A model generated the notes under the pieces. The model had not been told where the DNA came from. It worked only from the letters and a program-made list of their open reading frames with translations, and made no database searches. Below, piece after piece: positions 12,286-18,355 of a stretch of 19,820 nt of DNA (within the stretch, counting starts at the first letter, position 1; the number at the start of each line of letters is the position of its first letter). The DNA comes from CAYLNK01 sp964384675 (GTDB taxonomy: Bacteria > Acidobacteriota > Thermoanaerobaculia > UBA5066): contig CAYLNK010000100.1 in assembly GCA_964384675.1 (NCBI GenBank), forward strand, positions 1 to 19,820, in the 5' to 3' direction. Position numbers and translations under genes: made by a program.

Positions 12286-15213
12286 CTACTGCGAGACGAC
12301 CATCGAGACGTACGACCCGTCGTCCGTGGCCACGCCGGGCGCCGCGCCGTCGTTCACCACCGCGTAGGCCTGGAACGTGCCGTCGCCGCTGATGACGGTG
12401 ATCCGCGCGTAGCCGTTCGACGTGCCGGGCGCCAGCTCGGCGAGCACGTTGTTGATCTGCCTCCACTCGTACGGCTGGAGGGGGCCTATCGACTGACGGG
12501 ACTTCAGGCCGCCCGTGTTGCCGTCGTAGATCTCCACCCGCACCGTGATCGGGGTGTTGGTGACGCCGGAGTTCACGATCGCGAGGTTCGAGCGCGTCGA
12601 GGAGCTCTGCTGGAGCCCGTACAGCCAGGCGTCCCGCGCCGAGCCGTCGTACGACTCGCCCGCGTAGAAGAGGCCGTACGAGCCGGGTCCCGTCGTGGAG
12701 GGCGACGACGTGCGCACCCCGGCGAGACCGGGGGTGAGCTTGTTGTCGGCGGAGAAGAGGACCGAGAGCGAGCCGGCGTACCCGCCACCCTTCGGGCCGA
12801 TCGGGGCGCCCGCCTTGCGGAGCTCGTCGACCACGTTCGGGACGATCGCCTGCTCGAACGGCTCGAGGTCGATGTAGAAGACGCCGGTCGAGAAGCCGCC
12901 GGGATGCGCGAGCGCCTCGACGAACTCGAAGTACGCCTGAGCCTTCTGATCCGAGAGGTTGGTGAGCATCAGCTCGCTCGAGAAGCGGTCGCCGACCTCG
13001 ACGATGACCGGGATTCCGAGGAACGCGTCGACCAGGCTGTCGGGCACGGCCGAAACGTAGGAGCCGTCGTTGGTACCGTTGTTGTTGAAGACGCCGTAGG
13101 CCAGGAACGGGGCCGAGCCGGGCAGCGGCTCGACGATGACCCAGCCCTCGGTCCAGCCCTTCCCGGTCTGGTCGAGGATGCCGTTGTACTGGTTCCATTC
13201 TCCCGGCGCGAGCGTGACCGGGTCGAAGGCGACGGCCGACTTGCCGTCGGCGTTCACGACCGTCATCTTCAGGACGGCGTTGCCCGAGGTCCCGGCATTC
13301 ACCAGCGCCACGTTGCTCCGGTCCTCGCTGTTCTGCCGGAGGCCGAAGATCGCGACGGGCTCGGAGTAGACCTTCTTGGAGTCGACCGCGGGGTACGAGA
13401 GGCCGGCCCGGCCGACGCCGGGGACCGGCGCCGTCGTGCGCGCCGAGGCGTACCCCGCGCCGCCGTTGGAGAGCCCCTCGAACTCGACGCGGAGGGAGCC
13501 GCCCTGGTTGCTGTTCAGCGGGATCCCGAGGCCCTTGCCGCGCAGGTACTCGATCGCGTTGGCGACGACCAGCTGACGTCCGGGGGACAGCGTCTCGGTG
13601 ACCGTCCCGCTCCCCTGTCCGCCGAAGACGGGCGACGCGGTGTAGCGCAGGCGCACCGTGGCCGTGGTGGTCCCGGCGTTGCTGAGCGTCAGCTCGGACG
13701 AGAAGCGGCCCGGCAGGTCGATGACGACCGCCACGACCTGGGCCGCGGTCGACGAGCCGGAGCCCGGCTTCGGCACCACCACCACCGATCGGGTGACGGT
13801 GTTCGACGAGCCGCCGGCGCTCGCCAGCAGGCTGACGGTGTACGTCCCCGGCTGCGAGAAGGCGTGCTCCGGGTTCTTCTGCGTGGACGTGTTGGAGCCG
13901 CCGGAGGCGGGGTCGCCGAAGCTCCACGACCAGGCCGTCGGGCTGCCGCGCGAGAGGTCCTCGAACGTCACCGTCTGCCCGGCCTGCGGCGAGGTGGGGG
14001 CGAAGCGGAAGTCGGCCGCCACGCTCCCGCTCGCGCCCTGCAGCACGCGGAGCACGATCCGCTCGGCGTCGTGCCCCACGATGAAGCGGTTGTTGTTCGG
14101 CTTGCCGGCCACCCACGGGACGTCCTCGGCGCCACCCACCGTCACGATGGCGCCGACCCAGTAGTTGCCGGCGGGCGTCCCGGCCGGCACCTTGAGCGGC
14201 GTGTCGTTCAGGGCCGCCTCCGCGTCCGACTCGGCGGAATTGAAGTCGACGTTGCCGATCGCGACGTCCGTCGGCTGGGGATACGGCCGCGAGCCGGCCG
14301 GGAAGATGTAGAACGTGATCCGGAACGGGCCGGCCTTCTGGCTCCCGATGCTCTGCACCAGCCACGGGCCGACCGTGAGCGCCTCGTCGGGAAGGACGGA
14401 CGTCTTGGAGAGCGCGGTGTACGTCTGCTTGTACTTGTCGTTGGCGTAGACGTACGGAAAGATCGCGACGTCCACGAACGAGCGCGCGGCCGCCGGGTAC
14501 TCGGTGCGGAGCGTCTTGGCGTCGATGCGGGAGACGAACTTCCCGACGTCGTCGTTCAGGTAGTTCATCGTGGAGAGGCTGTTGCCGAAGCCCGCGCCCT
14601 GCGGGATGTCGAAGATGTGGTGGAGTCCGAGCGTGTGCCCCACCTCGTGAAGGACCGTCGCCTGGACTGTCGCCGCCCCGCCCCGGGCGTCGTTCCCGGG
14701 AGCGAACCAGTCCCCCGTCCAGCCGGTCGGGAAGCCGGCGTTCACCACCACGTCGGTCTCGGTGAACCCGGCGCAGCCCGCGGGATCGAACTCCCGGCAC
14801 TGGTTGAAGTCGCCGAAGTTGCCGTCCGGCTGGCTCACCGCCACGCCGAAGAGGGACCCCTCGAGCTCGATGCCGTAACGGGCGACGGAGTCGGCGGACG
14901 AGATGAAGACGTTCACCTCGTTCACCCCGTTCCCGGCGCTGCCGAGGCTCGAGCTGCCGTCGATCGAGACGTTGAACAGCTTGACGAAGCGGTTCCACTC
15001 CTCGAGGACGTCGGCCGCGGCCTGCTTGTGGGCCGCCGTGGACTGGACGCCCTTCACGACGTAGCTCCTGACGATGCCGGTCTGGAAGCCGCACCAGCAC
15101 CCCTCGTTGTCGACCCAGCGCGCGGCACCGCTCGACTGGGCCGCCGCGGGGTCAGAGGAAAGAACGGTGAGGAAGGAGAGCGCGAGGGCCGGGAGGATCA
15201 GGCTCTTTCTCAT
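12286..15213 (-). CDS. Secreted metzincin metalloprotease with CARDB-like, PKD and twin C-terminal modules
   Basis: A 975-residue protein. A signal peptide (MRKSLILPALALS..., cleavage near AAAQ, residue 26) leads almost directly into the catalytic domain, with no propeptide or Cys switch. The zinc site is HEVGHTLGLHH (189-199; ligands H189, H193, H199, catalytic E190) with a Met-turn in LSTMNYL (213-219), which defines the metzincin clan, reprolysin/matrixin-like. Cys39, 41, 139 and 147 could form disulfides. A CARDB-like domain (about 246-395) is followed by a PKD domain (399-480; WSWSFGDP, PGTYTVSLLAS) and modules A (493-722) and B (733-971), shared with the convergent 511-residue protein. 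ATG at 15213 has Shine-Dalgarno GAGGAG and lies 10 nt after the stop of the 251-residue secreted protein, so the two form an operon. It probably acts outside the cell on proteins; the substrate is unknown. Confidence 0.92.
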   Translation of the reverse strand: MRKSLILPALALSFLTVLSSDPAAAQSSGAARWVDNEGCWCGFQTGIVRSYVVKGVQSTAAHKQAAADVLEEWNRFVKLFNVSIDGSSSLGSAGNGVNEVNVFISSADSVARYGIELEGSLFGVAVSQPDGNFGDFNQCREFDPAGCAGFTETDVVVNAGFPTGWTGDWFAPGNDARGGAATVQATVLHEVGHTLGLHHIFDIPQGAGFGNSLSTMNYLNDDVGKFVSRIDAKTLRTEYPAAARSFVDVAIFPYVYANDKYKQTYTALSKTSVLPDEALTVGPWLVQSIGSQKAGPFRITFYIFPAGSRPYPQPTDVAIGNVDFNSAESDAEAALNDTPLKVPAGTPAGNYWVGAIVTVGGAEDVPWVAGKPNNNRFIVGHDAERIVLRVLQGASGSVAADFRFAPTSPQAGQTVTFEDLSRGSPTAWSWSFGDPASGGSNTSTQKNPEHAFSQPGTYTVSLLASAGGSSNTVTRSVVVVPKPGSGSSTAAQVVAVVIDLPGRFSSELTLSNAGTTTATVRLRYTASPVFGGQGSGTVTETLSPGRQLVVANAIEYLRGKGLGIPLNSNQGGSLRVEFEGLSNGGAGYASARTTAPVPGVGRAGLSYPAVDSKKVYSEPVAIFGLRQNSEDRSNVALVNAGTSGNAVLKMTVVNADGKSAVAFDPVTLAPGEWNQYNGILDQTGKGWTEGWVIVEPLPGSAPFLAYGVFNNNGTNDGSYVSAVPDSLVDAFLGIPVIVEVGDRFSSELMLTNLSDQKAQAYFEFVEALAHPGGFSTGVFYIDLEPFEQAIVPNVVDELRKAGAPIGPKGGGYAGSLSVLFSADNKLTPGLAGVRTSSPSTTGPGSYGLFYAGESYDGSARDAWLYGLQQSSSTRSNLAIVNSGVTNTPITVRVEIYDGNTGGLKSRQSIGPLQPYEWRQINNVLAELAPGTSNGYARITVISGDGTFQAYAVVNDGAAPGVATDDGSYVSMVVSQ
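12301..13017 (-). repeat. Module B of the metzincin
   Basis: This encodes residues 733-971: FSSELMLTN, DELRKAGAPIGPKGGGYAG, RTSSPSTTGPGSYGLFY, WLYGLQQSSSTRSNLAIVN, RVEIYDGNTGG, EWRQINNVLAEL and AYAVVND..., DDGSYV. It is the terminal domain of the protease and pairs by eye with module B at 11525-12232. Confidence 0.75.
13048..13737 (-). repeat. Module A of the metzincin
   Basis: This encodes residues 493-722: FSSELTLSNAGTT, TLSPGRQLVVANAIEYLRGK, NQGGSLRVEFEG, SARTTAPVPGVGRAGLSYPA, DRSNVALVNAGTS, EWNQYNGIL and AYGVFNNNGTNDGSYV. It follows the PKD domain after a short Ser/Gly-rich linker and pairs by eye with module A at 10790-11494. Confidence 0.75.
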
Positions 15214-15223
15214 GGCTCGCTCC

Positions 15224-15979
15224 TCACTTGCCCGCCGGCGCCGGCCGGTCGAGGGCACGCCGGAAGGCGTCGCGGAGGCGTCCGCGGGTCAGGGGCTCGG
15301 CGCCGGAGAGGACGTCGTCCTCCGCGGCCGCGAGCGTGCTCCGGCTCTTGGGCGCCTCGAGCGGGCGCCCCGACCCGTCGCTGTAGACGGGCTCCGACAT
15401 GCCGGTGGCGCGGGGAGCCGAGGCCCGCGGCTCGCTCGCGCGCGAGAGGATCACGGTCTGCGGCTCGCCCGCGGGGACCGTGCGGGCGACGCGGGCGAGC
15501 TCCCCCTTCGCGTCCAGCGTGACCGCCCACCCCTCGACGTCGAGCAGGATGCGCTGCCCCGTCGCCTTCTCGGTCACCTCGCGGAACAGCCCCTGCTCGG
15601 CGCCCACGACCGGGGAATGCCACGGGCGGGTCAGGTCGTTGAGCGAGAGGACGTACGTGGCGCCGACCTCGAGGCGCGGCACGTGCGACACCTGGATCGA
15701 CTTGCCGTCCACGGTGCCGCCGGCGAAGCTGACGACCACGAAGCGGCGCGGCTCCCCCTTCCACACCTCGTCGACCGAAAGCTCGTAGTCCGTGAAGATC
15801 ATCTTCGCGTTCGAGCCCCAGCGCGTGGACGTGGACAGGACGGTGCCGACCACGATGGAGCGGCCGTTGCGGGCGATCTCGTCGAACGAGAGACGCCGGC
15901 CGAGGGCGCCCGCGGGAGGGGCTGCGGCGAAGGTGAGGGCGAGCACCGTCGGGACGACGGCAGAGCGGACGTGCTTCAT
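15224..15979 (-). CDS. Secreted protein of unknown function, operon partner of the metzincin
   Basis: A 251-residue protein with a signal peptide (MKHVRSAVVPTVLALTFAAAPPAGA, cleaved near residue 25). The mature N-terminal half looks like a small beta-rich domain: LSFDEIARNGRSIVVGTVLS (30-49), STRWGSNAKMIFTDYELSVD (51-70), EVWKGEPRRFVVVSFAGG (71-88), VPRLEVGATYVLSL (100-113) and VVGAEQGLFRE (124-134). This 'R...IV.G.V.S..SRW......I.TD..L.V.EV.KG' pattern recurs in uncharacterised secreted proteins. Beyond about residue 165 it is low-complexity and polar. No catalytic motif is visible. It has a good Shine-Dalgarno (GGAGGT) and is the first gene of the operon, ending 10 nt before the metzincin start. 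A role as chaperone, inhibitor or co-factor for the protease is inference from position only. Confidence 0.82.
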   Translation of the reverse strand: MKHVRSAVVPTVLALTFAAAPPAGALGRRLSFDEIARNGRSIVVGTVLSTSTRWGSNAKMIFTDYELSVDEVWKGEPRRFVVVSFAGGTVDGKSIQVSHVPRLEVGATYVLSLNDLTRPWHSPVVGAEQGLFREVTEKATGQRILLDVEGWAVTLDAKGELARVARTVPAGEPQTVILSRASEPRASAPRATGMSEPVYSDGSGRPLEAPKSRSTLAAAEDDVLSGAEPLTRGRLRDAFRRALDRPAPAGK

Positions 15980-16003
15980 GGCGCTACCTCCGAGATTCCG
16001 GAA

Positions 16004-16009
16004 AGTATA
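16004..16009 (-). promoter_or_regulatory. -10 element for the 251-residue protein/metzincin operon
   Basis: On the minus strand TATACT (five of six consensus bases) lies 24 nt before the ATG at 15979. This gives a short leader with a proper Shine-Dalgarno. No clear -35 is seen 16-18 nt upstream. Confidence 0.5.
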
Positions 16010-16048
16010 GGTTCGGGCGTCGCGGCCGTGCCTCCCCCGGAACCGGTC

Positions 16049-16076
16049 TTGATTCTGTCGCGGGACCCGCTACAAT
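16049..16076 (+). promoter_or_regulatory. Promoter of the BoxB-like gene
   Basis: -35 TTGATT (16049-16054), 16-nt spacer, -10 TACAAT (16071-16076). This is the best sigma-70-type promoter in the window. The predicted start is near 16083, giving a ~40-nt leader that contains the 18-bp palindrome and the ribosome-binding site AGGAG. Confidence 0.6.
16060..16070. promoter_or_regulatory. Palindrome inside the promoter spacer
   Basis: GCGGG-A-CCCGC lies entirely between the -35 and -10 of the BoxB-like promoter. A protein bound here would block RNA polymerase. It is short and GC-rich, so it may be chance. Confidence 0.3.
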
Positions 16077-16087
16077 ACGGCCGCATT

Positions 16088-16105
16088 TTTGACGGTACCG
16101 TCAAA
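16088..16105. promoter_or_regulatory. 18-bp perfect palindrome, probable operator of the BoxB-like gene
   Basis: TTTGACGGTACCGTCAAA is a perfect 18-bp palindrome about 5 nt after the predicted transcription start and 17 nt before the ATG at 16123. Its form, TTGAC-N6-GTCAA, is typical of TetR- or GntR-type operators. In RNA it could also fold into a 7-bp stem with a GTAC loop followed by TTTT, so attenuation is an alternative. Confidence 0.6.
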
Positions 16106-16122
16106 TTTTCCAGGAGCGTGAC

Positions 16123-17250
16123 ATGAGCGCGACCGCCGCCGCCACCACCACTCCCCTCCTCCGCACGTTCGACGACTGGGTCGACCTCTTCCGCGACTGG
16201 CAGCGGAAGATCGACCTCGAGGTCCCCGGCATCACGGACTACGTCTTCGACGCGAAGTACGGCGACCTGAAGTCCGACGAGATCGAGTACGGCGACTACG
16301 CCGGGCAGCGGAAGTGGGAGCGGGTCGGCCAGATCCCGCACGCCCCCGTCAAGGACGCGCTCCTGAACCTGATCGTCTACCAGGGGGATACCGAGTTCGC
16401 CTCGGTGGAGCAGCAGCGAAACCTCTTCCGCACCGCGCCGTCGGCGTTCGACCTCGAGTCGGCCACGCGGATCATGGCCGAGGAGATGCGCCACGGCTGG
16501 CAGATGTGCCACCTCCTGATCACCCACTTCGGCGACGCCGGACGGGTGGAGGCGCGGAAGCTCCTGGAGCGGCGCAGCTGGCAGCACAACCGCCTCCTCG
16601 GCTCCTTCAACGAGGACGTGCGGCACTGGATCGACTTCTACGTCTACACCGATTTCGTCGACCGGGACGGCAAGTTCCAGCTCAACATGCTGTCCACCTC
16701 GTCGTTCGCCCCGCTCGCCCGCTCGATGGGGCCGATGCTGAAGGAGGAGGCGTTCCACATCGGTACCGGGCAGACCGGTCTCGGCCGCATCCTGCGCGGC
16801 GGCCGGGTGACGTCGCCGATGCTCCAGAAGTACCTGAACAAGTGGATCCCCACGGCGTACGACCTCTTCGGCGTCGACGGCTCCTCGTCCGCCAACTGGC
16901 TCTACGTGTGGGGCCTGAAGGGTCGCTTCGACGAGCACCGCTGGGACGAGGCCGCCGACAAGGGAGCCCTGAACGAGCACTCGCGCGCGCTCTACCACGA
17001 GGAGGTCAAGCTGCTCGTGGCCCAGCTGAGCAAGTTCGTGGCCGAGGGCCAGCCCCCGCTCTACGCGCCGGACCTGAGGTTCAACCGTGCGATCGGCCGG
17101 CACAAGGGCGAGATGTGGAGCGTCACCGGGGAGAGGCTCGACGCCGAGGCGTACGCCGCGCACAGGGCCCAGGTGCTCCCGACCGAGGCCGACGAAGCGT
17201 CGCTGGCCGAGGTCTTCCAGGACCCGAGCTGGATCGCTGCCCGAGGCTGA
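16123..17250 (+). CDS. BoxB-like di-iron oxygenase (benzoyl-CoA 2,3-epoxidase / phenylacetyl-CoA epoxidase superfamily)
   Basis: A 375-residue ferritin-like protein. Several blocks match BoxB, the oxygenase component that epoxidises benzoyl-CoA: VYQGDTEFASVEQQRNLFRT (residues 85-104), EEMRHGWQM (120-128), LLERRS...LLGSFNE (147-164), YTDFVDRDGKFQLNMLS (175-191), FAPLARSMGPMLKEEAFHIG (195-214), YDLFG, GLKGRFDE (264-271) and FNRAIGR (320-326). The two ExxH motifs, E121-M-R-H124 and E209-A-F-H212, with E91 and nearby acids, provide a plausible di-iron site. It is about 100 residues shorter than typical BoxB (~470), with a shorter N-terminus and a deletion after GLKGR. No BoxA, BoxC or benzoate/phenylacetate CoA-ligase gene is nearby, so the substrate may differ. 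It has Shine-Dalgarno AGGAG, an operator-like palindrome upstream and a hairpin after the stop, so it looks monocistronic. Confidence 0.85.
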   Translation: MSATAAATTTPLLRTFDDWVDLFRDWQRKIDLEVPGITDYVFDAKYGDLKSDEIEYGDYAGQRKWERVGQIPHAPVKDALLNLIVYQGDTEFASVEQQRNLFRTAPSAFDLESATRIMAEEMRHGWQMCHLLITHFGDAGRVEARKLLERRSWQHNRLLGSFNEDVRHWIDFYVYTDFVDRDGKFQLNMLSTSSFAPLARSMGPMLKEEAFHIGTGQTGLGRILRGGRVTSPMLQKYLNKWIPTAYDLFGVDGSSSANWLYVWGLKGRFDEHRWDEAADKGALNEHSRALYHEEVKLLVAQLSKFVAEGQPPLYAPDLRFNRAIGRHKGEMWSVTGERLDAEAYAAHRAQVLPTEADEASLAEVFQDPSWIAARG

Positions 17251-17251
17251 C

Positions 17252-17276
17252 GGGAGGACCGGCGCCCGGTCCTCCC
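17252..17276 (+). terminator. Strong hairpin directly after the BoxB-like gene
   Basis: GGGAGGACCGG pairs perfectly with CCGGTCCTCCC around a CGC loop, giving an 11-bp stem that begins 2 nt after the TGA. No T-tract follows (CCCA), so it is a stem-only terminator or a 3'-end stabiliser. It separates the gene from mutY. Confidence 0.65.
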
Positions 17277-17314
17277 CCCAGGGCCCCCACCCTTCGGCCG
17301 AACTTCCTCCTCTC

Positions 17315-18355
17315 GTGACCAGCGCTCCTTCCATCCGGCGGCGTCTGCTTGCCTGGTACGGCTCTCACCGGCGCGACCTTCCGTGGCGACGGACCTCGGA
17401 CCCGTACGCGATCTGGATCTCCGAGGTGATGCTCCAGCAGACGACCGTCACCACCGCCGCTCCCCGTTTCGCGCGCTTCCTGGCGCGGTTTCCCGACGTG
17501 ACGGCTCTCGCCGCGGCACCGGAGTCCGAGGTGCTCGCCGAGTGGAGCGGTCTCGGCTACTACGCGCGGGCCCGCAACCTCCGGCACGCGGCGGCGCGGA
17601 TCGCCGCCTCCGGCGCGTTCCCCCGCACGTCGGCCGCCCTGCGGGAGCTGCCCGGAATCGGGCCGTACACCGCCGCCGCGATCGCCTCGATCGCGTTCGG
17701 AGAGCCGGTCGCGGTCGTGGACGGGAACGTGATCCGGGTGCTCGCCCGGCTCTTCGCCCTCGCCGTGGACCCGAAGGCGCCCCGCGACGTGGCGCGCGTC
17801 CAGGCGCTCGCCGACGCCCTCGTGCCCCGCGCCGCGCCCGGCGATCACAACCAGGCGTTGATGGAGCTGGGCGCGACGGTCTGCGCGCCGCGCTCTCCCC
17901 GTTGCGGCGTCTGCCCGCTCCGCACGGTCTGCGCGGCGGCTGCGGAGGGGACGCCGGAGCGTTATCCGTCCCCTCCGCCACGCACGCCTCCCCGGAGGCT
18001 CCGCCTGGCGGCCGGGCTCGCGCTGCGGGGCGGACGCCTCGTCCTCGTTCCCGACCGGCACCTCGTCGACGGACACCTCGTCGTTCCGCTCGTGGCGCTC
18101 GACCCCGGCGAGGACGCCGCGAGCGCGCTGAACCAAGCGTGGCCCGGCCTCGCCGGACGGAAGGCGGCCTCGCTCGAGCCCCTCGGCCGGATCTCGCACT
18201 CTGTGCTCGAGCGTCGCTATCGCGTCGAGCTCTTCCGCGTCACCGAGGGGCCGCGCGCCGGCCGGGCGGCGGTGCGTCTCGTGGCGCCCGGCCGCCTCGA
18301 CGGCGTGCCGCACGGCGGTCTCCTCCGGAAGGCGTCGTCTAAGATCCCCGGGTGA
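17315..18355 (+). CDS. mutY: A/G-specific adenine glycosylase MutY
   Basis: A 346-residue base-excision-repair glycosylase, of typical length (~350), that removes A mispaired with 8-oxoG. Features are LPWRR near the start, catalytic E37 in WISEVMLQQT (34-43), WSGLGYYARARNL (77-89), the helix-hairpin-helix LPGIGPYTAAAI (112-123), the catalytic Asp D136 in VVDGNVIRVLARL, and the 4Fe-4S ligands C190-x6-C197-x2-C200-x5-C206. The C-terminal NUDIX-like domain is poorly conserved, and the FSH loop that reads 8-oxoG appears replaced by VLE (297-299, in SHSVLERRYRV). The frame is open upstream into the BoxB-like gene, but GTG at 17315 is chosen because it follows the hairpin and gives the usual N-terminus. 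The stop overlaps the next start as GTGA. Confidence 0.95.
   Translation: MTSAPSIRRRLLAWYGSHRRDLPWRRTSDPYAIWISEVMLQQTTVTTAAPRFARFLARFPDVTALAAAPESEVLAEWSGLGYYARARNLRHAAARIAASGAFPRTSAALRELPGIGPYTAAAIASIAFGEPVAVVDGNVIRVLARLFALAVDPKAPRDVARVQALADALVPRAAPGDHNQALMELGATVCAPRSPRCGVCPLRTVCAAAAEGTPERYPSPPPRTPPRRLRLAAGLALRGGRLVLVPDRHLVDGHLVVPLVALDPGEDAASALNQAWPGLAGRKAASLEPLGRISHSVLERRYRVELFRVTEGPRAGRAAVRLVAPGRLDGVPHGGLLRKASSKIPG
18340..18345 (+). promoter_or_regulatory. Putative -10 element for the alpha/beta hydrolase, leaderless spacing
   Basis: TAAGAT inside the 3' end of mutY is followed by 6 nt and then the GTG at 18352. The gene also overlaps mutY by 4 nt, so coupled translation is an alternative that needs no promoter. 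Confidence 0.3.

Noticed and set aside
10595..15100. 1501-codon minus-strand open frame opposite the twin-module gene and in a shifted frame over the metzincin.
   Set aside because: It is a shadow of the real coding frames. The correct frames carry signal peptides and the HExxHxxGxxH motif.
10702..15522. 1606-codon plus-strand open frame that starts at GTG and runs through both module genes.
   Set aside because: It overlaps the twin-module gene in another frame and is antisense to the metzincin. Its composition is low-complexity (Arg, Asp, Val, Pro) and shows no domain.
16060..16070. The spacer palindrome as a MerR-type operator.
   Set aside because: MerR promoters have stretched 19-20 nt spacers; this spacer is 16-17 nt and no merR-like gene is nearby.
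2338..16105. Shared GGTACCG core in the palindromes at 2338 and 16088, suggesting a common regulator.
   Set aside because: The arms differ outside the core and spacing is not the same. The shared bases are themselves a short self-complementary word that is easy to get by chance.
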